Positions 18,108 to 25,118 of a stretch of 64,000 nt of DNA are shown piece by piece (the first letter of the stretch is position 1; the number at the start of each line of letters is the position of its first letter). A program made the translations under genes and the position numbers. The notes under the pieces were generated by a model that was given only the letters and a program-made list of their open reading frames with translations, did no database searches and was not told the origin of the DNA. This stretch comes from Chryseobacterium luquanense (GTDB taxonomy: Bacteria; Bacteroidota; Bacteroidia; Flavobacteriales; Weeksellaceae): NCBI RefSeq assembly GCF_026460945.1, contig NZ_JAOVZV010000026.1, forward strand, positions 19,759 to 83,758, written 5' to 3'.

Positions 18108-19087
18108 TTTTTCTTAAGAAATTTTTCTACAAATAATTTTGCTTCAGTACTTGGATTGGAAATCAGGTCTGAAGCATTTTTTTTATGTTGAATATATGCT
18201 TCTTCCACAGAATCGTTTTTTTTCATCATCGCCAGAATATATTCCTGAACCCAATATTCAAAGCGCTTTTCAGATTGCTGAGTTCGAACTTCTTCAAAAC
18301 GGTTTGTTTTCTTTTTTAAAGAAATAAAATCATCGATTTTTTGATAAACCTCATTCAAACCGATATTATTTAAGGCTGAACCTAGTAAAACAGGAACTTT
18401 CCAGTCTTTTTCTTTCGAAGGAAGAAAATCCAGTGCACGTTTTAATTCGAGTTTGGTGTTTTTTGCTTTTTGAAGATTAGATTCCTCCACTTTATTGATG
18501 AAAATTACATCAACCATTTCCATAATTCCCCGTTTAATACCTTGAAGTTCGTCTCCACCACCGATAATTTTTAGAAATAAAAAAACATCAGTAATATCTG
18601 AAACTAAAACTTCAGACTGCCCTACTCCAACAGTTTCAATTAAAATATAATCATAACCTGCAGCTTCACAAATCATCATCGTTTCAAAAGTTGTATTGGC
18701 AACTCCTCCCAAAAAACCAGAACTTGGGGAAGGACGAATGAAAGCATTTTCTTCTTTCGCCAATTCCTCCATTCTTGTTTTATCGCCTAAAATACTCCCT
18801 TTGTTAATTGCAGAACTTGGATCAATGGCTAAAACGGCGACTTTTTTACCATTTAAAATCGCTAATCTTCCGAAATTTTCAATAAACGTAGATTTTCCTG
18901 CTCCTGGAACTCCGGTAATTCCAACTCTGATTGATTTTCCCGTTAAAGGAAGAATTTGCTTCAGAAGTTCTTCTGCCTGATTTCTATGTTCAGGTTTTAT
19001 ACTTTCAACTAAAGTAATGGCTTTCGCAATCAGACGTTTGTTGCCCGATTTAATCCCATTGATAAAATCTTCAGTTGATATTTTCAT
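18104..19087 (-). CDS. meaB: MeaB, methylmalonyl-CoA mutase-associated GTPase chaperone
   Basis: The 327-residue G3E-family GTPase has the P-loop GVPGAGKSTFIENFG (about residues 60-74), the switch region DPSSAINKGSILGDKTRMEEL that is diagnostic for MeaB/ArgK, ETVGVGQSEV as the G3 region, and NKVE as the base-recognition motif. MeaB guards loading of adenosylcobalamin into methylmalonyl-CoA mutase and protects it from inactivation. The mutase itself is encoded at 27544-29661, about 9 kb away on the same strand. Confidence 0.95.
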   Translation of the reverse strand: MKISTEDFINGIKSGNKRLIAKAITLVESIKPEHRNQAEELLKQILPLTGKSIRVGITGVPGAGKSTFIENFGRLAILNGKKVAVLAIDPSSAINKGSILGDKTRMEELAKEENAFIRPSPSSGFLGGVANTTFETMMICEAAGYDYILIETVGVGQSEVLVSDITDVFLFLKIIGGGDELQGIKRGIMEMVDVIFINKVEESNLQKAKNTKLELKRALDFLPSKEKDWKVPVLLGSALNNIGLNEVYQKIDDFISLKKKTNRFEEVRTQQSEKRFEYWVQEYILAMMKKNDSVEEAYIQHKKNASDLISNPSTEAKLFVEKFLKKN

Positions 19088-19192
19088 ATGAATTCAAAAA
19101 TATAAAAATAAGCTTCAAAATCCGAGTAAAAGTTCGTTAATTTTATTGCTTCTAAATTAAACATCTTAGTATCAAGCGCCTTCAAAATTGAT

Positions 19193-19200
19193 TATTTTTG
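19193..19200 (+). promoter_or_regulatory. -7 element of the cytochrome pair
   Basis: TATTTTTG (TAnnTTTG) lies 18 bp before the first cytochrome ATG. Confidence 0.55.
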
Positions 19201-19218
19201 TTTTAAACAATAAAATTC

Positions 19219-19512
19219 ATGAAAAGTTTATTTGCTTCTGCAACATTTATCCTCGTTTTATTAACTTCTTGTACTCCAAAAGCAACCACTGTAGCAGAAG
19301 CTCCAAAATCTGCAACAAGCACAGCCGAACAAATCGCACAAGGAAAAACAATCTACGAAACATCTTGTAAAAGATGCCATAAACTATACGAACCCACACA
19401 ATTTACGTCTGTAGAGTGGGTAGGAATTATGAATGCAATGGCTCCAAAAGCAAAACTAACTGAAGAACAACATCAGTGGGTTTATGATTACGTGGTTTCT
19501 GTGAAGAAATAA
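19219..19512 (+). CDS. Small c-type cytochrome lipoprotein, first copy
   Basis: The 97-residue protein has a lipoprotein signal with Cys at 18 (LLTSC), a short linker, and a minimal monohaem cytochrome c domain. The haem site is CKRCH at 50-54. The likely axial Met is residue 74 in NAMAPKAKL. These proteins carry electrons on the periplasmic side of a membrane. A near copy follows 26 bp downstream, showing a recent tandem duplication. No oxidase or nitrite-handling genes are adjacent to show the partner. Confidence 0.85.
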   Translation: MKSLFASATFILVLLTSCTPKATTVAEAPKSATSTAEQIAQGKTIYETSCKRCHKLYEPTQFTSVEWVGIMNAMAPKAKLTEEQHQWVYDYVVSVKK

Positions 19513-19538
19513 ATATTCAACCAACAAAAAATATCATT

Positions 19539-19826
19539 ATGAAAAAAGTAGTTTTGAGTATGATTTTAGGGTCTGCCTTTATGGTTTCCTGCGGGCCGAA
19601 AAGTACAGCCGTAACAGGACCAAAATTTTCTTCAGCTGAACATTTAGCACAAGGAAAAACGGTTTTCGAAAATTCCTGCAACAGATGTCATAAATTACCT
19701 GATCCTGCAAAACATGATGATCAGGGATGGATAAAAACATTAAGCAGAATGGCTCCAAAAGCGAAATTGAGTGATGAGCAACATCAAATGGTTTATGATT
19801 ATCTGATTTCTGTGAATAAGAAATAA
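19539..19826 (+). CDS. Small c-type cytochrome lipoprotein, second copy
   Basis: The 95-residue paralogue of the gene before it has a lipobox Cys at 18 (FMVSC), haem motif CNRCH at 47-51 and axial Met at about 71 (RMAPKAKL). The two share the same layout, and their C-termini (AKLT/SDEQHQ-VYDY) are close to identical. The signals and linkers have diverged. They are probably one transcript, ending at the terminator at 19830. Confidence 0.85.
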   Translation: MKKVVLSMILGSAFMVSCGPKSTAVTGPKFSSAEHLAQGKTVFENSCNRCHKLPDPAKHDDQGWIKTLSRMAPKAKLSDEQHQMVYDYLISVNKK

Positions 19827-19829
19827 CAT

Positions 19830-19857
19830 AAAAGGAGACTTAATTGGTCTCCTTTTT
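19830..19857. terminator. Bidirectional intrinsic terminator
   Basis: AAAAGGAGAC (19830-19839) and GTCTCCTTTT (19847-19856) around a 7-nt loop. It lies between the cytochromes and the convergent rtcB operon. Confidence 0.85.
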
Positions 19858-20355
19858 CTTTTTTACTTTCTTTTGTTTTGGCATTTTAGATTTAATAAAT
19901 TTCTTGCGACTTTTTACAACGTCTAAACTGTGCGAATTGAAACAATATTTTTCAGCTTGCTTTAAAAACTTCAAAGCATTGACAAAGCTTCCTCTTTTTT
20001 CGGAAAGTAAAGATCTGCAAAACCAAATTGTAGACTTGTCGATTCCTTTTATTTTTAAGGAATATCTAATCAGCTTTTCAGCTTCATGGAAATCTTCGTT
20101 ATTCAAAAGGCAGCTGATATAATATTGCGGAACATTTAAGTTGGTAATATCACACTGCATTGCTTCTTCGAAATATTGTTTTGCCAAATCGTAATTTTTT
20201 AGTTGCTCGGAATAGATTCTTCCCATCAAACATAAACTGTCAGCATCTTCAGAATCGTAAGAAAGCGCGTAATTCAAAGCTTCCATACAATCCGGCAAAT
20301 TGTAAGGATAGTTATCTAAAGCTTCGAAATAATATTTACTTTTAGTTAAGGTCAT
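19840..20355 (-). CDS. TPR-repeat protein with basic C-terminal tail, last gene of the rtcB-prfH operon
   Basis: The 171-residue soluble protein has about four helical TPR-like repeats. The pattern A.SLCLMGRIYSEQLKNYDLAKQYFEEA at roughly 40-66 is a good TPR, and others follow near 75-98 and 110-135. The last 20 residues are very basic (KMPKQKKVKKKKE), which suits binding to RNA or the ribosome. Its start lies 14 nt inside prfH, so it is translated in coupling with it. I do not know this gene as a named part of the RtcB/PrfH system. The link is from gene order and overlap. Confidence 0.7.
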   Translation of the reverse strand: MTLTKSKYYFEALDNYPYNLPDCMEALNYALSYDSEDADSLCLMGRIYSEQLKNYDLAKQYFEEAMQCDITNLNVPQYYISCLLNNEDFHEAEKLIRYSLKIKGIDKSTIWFCRSLLSEKRGSFVNALKFLKQAEKYCFNSHSLDVVKSRKKFIKSKMPKQKKVKKKKETN

Positions 20356-21040
20356 TTCTGTAGTTTTTTAATTCGTTTTTCAGTTGATTCCTCTCTTTTT
20401 TGAAAGTTTTCTCCTGATGATTCTTTTTAAAATCGGTTCCTGAAAACGTTCTGATTGGATTGCCTCTCTGAACATTCAAATGATTATCCCACGTTTCCTG
20501 CATTTGTTTTTCCAGTTGCTGAATGTGAAATTTCATCACTTTTTCTTTTAAGCGAATAATGGAAATCTTCTTATTCTCCAGTTGCGAACGGGAATCCTGC
20601 ACGAAAACACTTTGTCCGCTTTTCGGATAAGTCGCACGAACCGCAGTTTCTACTTTATTCACATTTTGTCCGCCACTTCCCTGACTTCTTGCGGTCTGAA
20701 ACTGAATTTCTTTTTCATTAAATTCAATTTTCTCCAAACCTTCCAGTTCAAAAATTCCGATAAACCAGTTGCTTCTTTTATGGAATTTTCTAAAGGTGCT
20801 TTTCCCAATCCAAAGGATGCTTCCGAGCCAAGATTTTAAAAATTCATTTAAATCTTTTCCTTTTAATAATAAGGTTGCAGATTTCAAAGTCAGGTTCTCA
20901 TCGCCATTTTCTCTGTGGATGATTTCGTAATCAATTTTATTTTGTTTTGCTTCCTCAAGGAAAACCTTCAGAACTTTGGCAACTATCCATTGACACTCCA
21001 AAGGTCCTCTTCCCGAGGTGATTTGTATTATTTTGTTCAT
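20342..21040 (-). CDS. prfH: PrfH, peptide chain release factor homologue (ribosome rescue)
   Basis: The 232-residue protein has the release-factor GGQ motif in SQGSGGQNVNK (GGQ at 123-125), followed by VETAVRATYPKSG and a basic C-terminal helix. It lacks the codon-recognition domain of RF1/RF2. It begins QITSGRGPLECQWIV, the N-terminus typical of PrfH. Known work on E. coli shows PrfH frees peptides from ribosomes whose decoding-centre RNA was cut by a colicin E3-type nuclease, and the neighbouring RtcB then reseals the RNA. The gene lies 2 bp after the nucleotidyltransferase gene and overlaps the TPR gene. Confidence 0.93.
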   Translation of the reverse strand: MNKIIQITSGRGPLECQWIVAKVLKVFLEEAKQNKIDYEIIHRENGDENLTLKSATLLLKGKDLNEFLKSWLGSILWIGKSTFRKFHKRSNWFIGIFELEGLEKIEFNEKEIQFQTARSQGSGGQNVNKVETAVRATYPKSGQSVFVQDSRSQLENKKISIIRLKEKVMKFHIQQLEKQMQETWDNHLNVQRGNPIRTFSGTDFKKNHQEKTFKKERNQLKNELKNYRNDLN

Positions 21041-21042
21041 TG

Positions 21043-21588
21043 TTATTTTGGCATTTCAATTAATCTTGGATGACCGACAGGATTAATTCCTTTTTCCAAT
21101 AAATCTTTTGCAGCCATGACTGCCCAACATTTATCACTGGAATGAATATTTCTGTAAAATGAAAGTAAAACTTCAGGTTTTACAACCGTAAATCCATTAG
21201 TTTCGACAGTTTCCAAGTCGTTTCTTTCAAAGAAATCAATTGTAATTCTGTGAAACTTTTCGTTGTCGAATTCGATTGTTTTCTCATATCTGCGAAAATT
21301 TTCTTCGCTTGGAAGATGATCATATCTTGTCCAGACTTTCTGAAAACCTTCCTGCTGAAGAATTATAACCACTTCAGCCACATTTTCTTTATTTACAAAA
21401 ACATCAATATCCTTATGGTCGTGTGCATGTTTGTATTCTGTATGCCCAATTTCAGACATAAAATGCCATGCCCAACCTCCTGATAAAATGACTTTATTTT
21501 TTAATTTTTCTAAAATTTCCAGTCCGTGTTGAATTCTAAATTCCGGCCAGACTTCACCGTATCTTTTTATATTATGTGGTGCTCCCAT
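21043..21588 (-). CDS. Nucleotidyltransferase-fold protein inside the rtcB-prfH operon
   Basis: The 181-residue protein has the core motifs of a minimal nucleotidyltransferase: SGGWAWHF (GG at 37-38), the paired acids DHKDIDVFV (Asp60 and Asp62), and a third acid in RITIDFF (Asp118). All three expected metal-binding acids are present, so activity is likely. It looks most like the GGWA..D-I-D proteins related to antibiotic nucleotidyltransferases and AbiEii-type enzymes. The substrate cannot be read from sequence. RNA 3'-end nucleotide addition would fit an RNA-repair operon, but nucleotide transfer to a protein or small molecule is also possible. It lies 2 bp before prfH and 86 bp after rtcB. 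Confidence 0.75.
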   Translation of the reverse strand: MGAPHNIKRYGEVWPEFRIQHGLEILEKLKNKVILSGGWAWHFMSEIGHTEYKHAHDHKDIDVFVNKENVAEVVIILQQEGFQKVWTRYDHLPSEENFRRYEKTIEFDNEKFHRITIDFFERNDLETVETNGFTVVKPEVLLSFYRNIHSSDKCWAVMAAKDLLEKGINPVGHPRLIEMPK

Positions 21589-21674
21589 TTTACTAATTTT
21601 TGTTGTTTGTTGATGGGTGTCAGTTGATGGTGTTAAAAAAATCTAACAACCATAAACCAAAAACTAACAACCAC

Positions 21675-23066
21675 TTATTTATCCATCCTCACAATTCGAG
21701 GTTGAAAAGTTCCGAGAATATCGACCAGTTCACTTTGTGCGTTCATCACTTCGTTGATGTCTTTGTACGCCATCGGTGCTTCCTCCGCATTTCCGCCCAT
21801 CAAGGTGACATTTTTGAGTTTCAATTCTTTCTTGATGTCATTTTGGGTGAAGCGGTTTCTGCATTCTCCTCTCGAAAAAGCCCGTCCCGCTCCGTGTGAA
21901 GCCGAGTTCAGTGAATCCGGATTTCCTTTTCCACGCACGATAAAACCTTTTGCCGTCATCGAACCGGGAATCATTCCCAACTCGTTTTCGTTAGCCGGAG
22001 TTGCGCCTTTTCTGTGAACTATCACTTCTTTCCCGTTGTGGATTTCTTTCCACGCAAAGTTGTGATGGTTTTCGATTCTCGCTTTCACTCTTCCGCCGAC
22101 CGCTTTCACCAATCTTCGGTGGATATCGTCGTGACAGGCCGAAGCGTAATCTCCTGCGAGATTCATCGCTGTCCAATATTCTAATCCGAGATGCGTGTTC
22201 AAATCCAGCCAGGCAAAGTTTTGCGCTTCTTTTGGTAACGGACATTGTTCGGTCGCCACTCTCGAATAATACTGAGCGATTTCTGCTCCCAAGCCACGCG
22301 AACCGCTGTGAGAAAGAATTCCGAGGTATTTTCCTTTTGGGAGATTGATTTGTGCATCTTCTTCCGTAATTTCCACTTCCCCGAATTCCACAAAGTGATT
22401 TCCACCACCGGAACTTCCCATTTGTTTGATGGCTTTTCCTTTTAATCGTCTCAAAATCGGAATTAAATCAAATGTATCTCTATCGAAAATTTCGTGGTCA
22501 ACGTGAGATTTGTGCGTCTCATACATTCCGAATTTAGTGTGTTCGCCAAGCGCTTTTTCATATTTGTCTTTAGCACCGTCGAGATATGAAACTGGTGTAT
22601 CCAAAATACTGAGCGACATTCTACAACCGATATCCATCCCGACTCCATAAGGAATCACGGCATTTTCTACGGCGAGAACTCCACCGATTGGAAGTCCGTA
22701 ACCGCTGTGTGCATCGGGCATCAAAGTGCCTTGTGTTGCAATTGGCAGTTTCAGGGCGGTGTAAAGCTGATTTTTAGCTTCATCCGAAATATTATTTCCG
22801 AAAATCTGGAAAGACGCCCGATTGGTGTTGAGCATTCTTTTTTCGGTTTTCTTGGATGAAAGCAAAGCTTCCGCAATTTGTCCGAAGGTTAAATCTTTTT
22901 CGAAATCTTCCGGATTAATCAAAATTTCTTTTAAAAGAGATTTCACATGATGAATATTTTTCGTTGCAAAATTTCTTTTCATTACTTCCAAAGCAATGTT
23001 GACGCTCTGATTATTTGGATAACCTAATTTTAATATATCTTTTCCTTTTAGTTTTAAATTTCCCAT
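21675..23066 (-). CDS. rtcB: RtcB-family RNA ligase (prfH-associated type)
   Basis: The 463-residue ligase joins a 3'-phosphate or 2',3'-cyclic phosphate to a 5'-OH RNA end using GTP and Mn2+. The core begins at LPIATQGTLMPDAHSGYGLPIGG (about 108-130 in two parts). The metal-binding Cys is in DIGCRM (Cys148). Further ligands are in GGGNHFVEFG (His224) and LSHSGSRG (His253), and the His of ASHGAGR (391) is the likely GMP acceptor. About 105 residues precede the core, longer than E. coli RtcB and in keeping with the prfH-linked type. No RtcR regulator is nearby. It is the first gene of the operon. Confidence 0.93.
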   Translation of the reverse strand: MGNLKLKGKDILKLGYPNNQSVNIALEVMKRNFATKNIHHVKSLLKEILINPEDFEKDLTFGQIAEALLSSKKTEKRMLNTNRASFQIFGNNISDEAKNQLYTALKLPIATQGTLMPDAHSGYGLPIGGVLAVENAVIPYGVGMDIGCRMSLSILDTPVSYLDGAKDKYEKALGEHTKFGMYETHKSHVDHEIFDRDTFDLIPILRRLKGKAIKQMGSSGGGNHFVEFGEVEITEEDAQINLPKGKYLGILSHSGSRGLGAEIAQYYSRVATEQCPLPKEAQNFAWLDLNTHLGLEYWTAMNLAGDYASACHDDIHRRLVKAVGGRVKARIENHHNFAWKEIHNGKEVIVHRKGATPANENELGMIPGSMTAKGFIVRGKGNPDSLNSASHGAGRAFSRGECRNRFTQNDIKKELKLKNVTLMGGNAEEAPMAYKDINEVMNAQSELVDILGTFQPRIVRMDK

Positions 23067-23133
23067 TGTTTTGTTTTAGAGTTTAGATGTGAGATATTAG
23101 AAGTTAGGCCTTCAATAAATCACACTATTTTTT

Positions 23134-23189
23134 CAACTATAATTTTAGTTGATTTGTTTTTTTGTCAGATTTTTCAATTTTCTGACAAA
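23134..23189. promoter_or_regulatory. Two inverted repeats before rtcB
   Basis: CAACTA/TAGTTG (23134-23139, 23146-23151) and TTTGTCAGA/TCTGACAAA (23161-23169, 23181-23189) lie 70-125 bp upstream of the rtcB ATG. They are candidate operators. TATAGTTG on the minus strand within the first repeat is one base off a -7 element. Confidence 0.4.
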
Positions 23190-23208
23190 GGTTTGTTTGG
23201 AGTTGTAA

Positions 23209-23300
23209 TTCCTAGCCCCGATTGCAGCGACATCCTTTTTTTGCGTTGGCTTGAAAAAAGCGAGGGCGAAAAAAGATACAGCGGAAAGCGGGAAACAGCT
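23209..23300. repeat. Imperfect long palindrome (CCTAGCCCCG...GAAAGCGGG element)
   Basis: The left part (23217-23241, starting CCCGATTGCAGCG and ending in T6) pairs imperfectly with the right part (23269-23292, A6 to AAAGCGGG). It is clearly more GC-rich than its surroundings and noncoding in appearance. I have the impression of similar elements in other flavobacterial genomes, but could not check this. It is either an interspersed repeat or a structured RNA. Confidence 0.55.
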
Positions 23301-23352
23301 TCAAATAAAAAATTATCTGCTATTTCGGAAAAGCTCCAAAATTTTCATAAAA

Positions 23353-23414
23353 AAGATTTTCGGGGAAACTGTCTTGAGTTTGAAATATTGCGCAATAAAA
23401 AACCCGAAAATCTT
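23353..23414. repeat. 12-bp inverted repeat overlapping a terminator
   Basis: AAGATTTTCGGG (23353-23364) and CCCGAAAATCTT (23403-23414) are perfectly complementary, 38 bp apart. The second arm covers one side of the terminator at 23397-23429, so the two structures exclude each other. Confidence 0.5.
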
Positions 23415-23429
23415 ACGACTCCGGGTTTT
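23397..23429 (-). terminator. Intrinsic terminator of the short transcript upstream of rtcB
   Basis: On the minus strand AAAACCCG pairs with CGGGTTTT across a 15-nt loop, followed by a run of T. Confidence 0.75.
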
Positions 23430-23451
23430 GATATTTCGATATACTGTTATT

Positions 23452-23529
23452 CTATGAGTGTACCAAACCACGAAGCTTCGCCTTTGCAAAAGGCAATCCT
23501 ACTGTTGAATGTAGATTATATTTGAACAT
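23452..23529 (-). CDS. Candidate 25-residue small protein or leader peptide
   Basis: An ATG-to-TAG ORF of 25 codons sits between a good promoter (23571-23599) and an intrinsic terminator (23397-23429). The transcript would be about 170 nt. The peptide starts MFKYNLHS, has a central TVGLPFAKAKLRGL and ends VHS. The start is preceded by an A-rich leader (TTAAAAACAACGAAGC), the usual form of a strong flavobacterial translation start. The mRNA also holds two small hairpins inside the ORF (GCCTTT/AAAGGC and the palindrome CGAAGCTTCG). I do not recognise the peptide. It could be a small protein, a leader peptide, or the RNA could act on its own. Confidence 0.5.
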   Translation of the reverse strand: MFKYNLHSTVGLPFAKAKLRGLVHS

Positions 23530-23570
23530 TGCTTCGTTGTTTTTAATTGGTTAAACTTGATTTTCAGATG

Positions 23571-23599
23571 CAAAGATATACAATTTTCTGAAAAACAAA
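23571..23599 (-). promoter_or_regulatory. Strong Bacteroidota promoter of the short transcript
   Basis: TATCTTTG (23571-23578, minus strand) with TTTG (23596-23599) 17 bp upstream matches the -7 and -33 elements. Start of transcription is expected near 23566. Confidence 0.7.
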
Positions 23600-23684
23600 A
23601 TAAAATTTCAAAATTATTTATCACTTATTAATGAGTTCCATTAGATTCAAAATGTTATATTTGTTTTCTTAACTAAAAAAATAT

Positions 23685-25118
23685 ATGAAAAACACATTAA
23701 TGAAATCTCTGTTTTATGTATTTGCATTTGTAATTCTATTGTCTTGTAATTCGAACAAGAATGACGATGTTTTAAAGTACACAACAGACACTACTCTAGG
23801 TTTATCGAGAATAAATCTGAACTCTATTTCGGAAAAAATTCCAGTGGAAAAAATTCTTAAAGAAAAGAAGAACCTCGAAAATGAGGGAAAACTATTTTTA
23901 CAGCTTGTAAGTAAACCAAAAGAATCTGGTATTGATGTAGATAAACCTTTTTATCTAATGGTAGAAGCAGGAAAATCGACAAATTCTGAGCCTGATGTAA
24001 AGGCTGTGTTTTGGATAAGCGACAAAGCAAAGTTCCAGAAAAGCATGTCTGATCTTACTAAATCTAAAATTACCATTGATAAAAAAGATTTCATTTTTGC
24101 AGATGGTAAACTTACCGGAAGCATTAAGGGTGACATCGCTGTAATGGCAAATGAAAACTCAATGAGAGGTTACACAAAATATAACCCGTCTCAGTTTACA
24201 GAAAAATACTTTACAGATTTCTGGGCTAGAAAAGGAACTTCAAACAAAGTAATTATCGACCAGGTAAACGAATCTTTGGTAAGCGAAAAAGACATTAGCG
24301 GATGGATGAACCTTGGAGCTGTTGCAAGCTATGTTTCTAAAGGCTACATCGAAACTCTTGCTGTAAATAAATTGATAAAAGATTCAGGGCTTGGTTTTGA
24401 TTTCAGTTTCGACAAAGGAAAAGTGGAAGTTGATATGAAAACGTTCTTCAACAGCGATATGAAAAAGGTTGTGGAGAAATATTACAACAAAAACAATGTG
24501 AATTACGATCTTGTAAAAAATGTAGAACTTGACAACGCAAAATCTTTCTCAATCGGATATTTCAGTTTAGATTTTATGAAATATCTGATTAAAGAAGCCG
24601 GTTTTGAAGCAACTGTAAATCACTATTTAGCATCTACAAACACAACATTAGAAGATATTACGACAACTTTCACAGGAGATTATGCTTATCTGGAGTCAAA
24701 ACCAAATCCTGCAGATTCTTCTGATTACGGATATTACAACAACAAAAAAGCAATGGTTTTAGGTTTTAATCCTAAGAAAAAAGGTATTCTTACTTCGTTG
24801 CTTCAAGGTCCTTTAGGTGAAAGTAAAAAATACACCATTGTAGATAATCAGATTATTTTCTCTGATGATCAAAGTATAAATGCACAATTTCAGGCGAAAA
24901 AAGCAGCAAAAAATTCTAAGCTTAACAAAAAATCAGGAATTACTTCTTACTCTTGGTCTGACGGAAGCGATTACAACAGAAAAGAAGCTGCTCCGGCAAA
25001 AGTTGTTGAAATCTCGAACGAATCTAAAGAAAATGCTGGAAATTTAGTTTCTAAATCGGTAATTACTTTAGACAAGAAAGACGAAAATGCACTGTATTAT
25101 TTTATCATGAATGACTAA
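23685..25118 (+). CDS. DUF4836-like lipoprotein, first gene of an ABC cassette
   Basis: The 477-residue protein has a lipoprotein signal with Cys at 21 (VILLSCNSNK). Its body resembles DUF4836 proteins: DTTLGLSRINLNSISEKI early, KPFYLMVEAG, VFWISDKAKFQKSM and DIAVMANENSM in the middle. A second duplicated-looking half follows with DYAYLESKPNPADSS. This is a large extracytoplasmic domain fixed to a membrane by lipid. Its stop overlaps the next start by 8 nt, so it works with the ATPase and permease downstream. The substrate is unknown. Confidence 0.65.
   Translation: MKNTLMKSLFYVFAFVILLSCNSNKNDDVLKYTTDTTLGLSRINLNSISEKIPVEKILKEKKNLENEGKLFLQLVSKPKESGIDVDKPFYLMVEAGKSTNSEPDVKAVFWISDKAKFQKSMSDLTKSKITIDKKDFIFADGKLTGSIKGDIAVMANENSMRGYTKYNPSQFTEKYFTDFWARKGTSNKVIIDQVNESLVSEKDISGWMNLGAVASYVSKGYIETLAVNKLIKDSGLGFDFSFDKGKVEVDMKTFFNSDMKKVVEKYYNKNNVNYDLVKNVELDNAKSFSIGYFSLDFMKYLIKEAGFEATVNHYLASTNTTLEDITTTFTGDYAYLESKPNPADSSDYGYYNNKKAMVLGFNPKKKGILTSLLQGPLGESKKYTIVDNQIIFSDDQSINAQFQAKKAAKNSKLNKKSGITSYSWSDGSDYNRKEAAPAKVVEISNESKENAGNLVSKSVITLDKKDENALYYFIMND

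Noticed and set aside
22001..22348. 115-codon plus-strand ORF inside rtcB, with others opposite it
   Set aside because: These are antisense shadows of the conserved, less AT-rich rtcB core; the Arg/Ser-rich translation is typical of this.
23154..23525. 123-codon plus-strand ORF across the region upstream of rtcB
   Set aside because: It runs over the long palindrome, the inverted repeats and the terminator, and its translation shows no domain or normal composition. The structural signals explain the sequence better.
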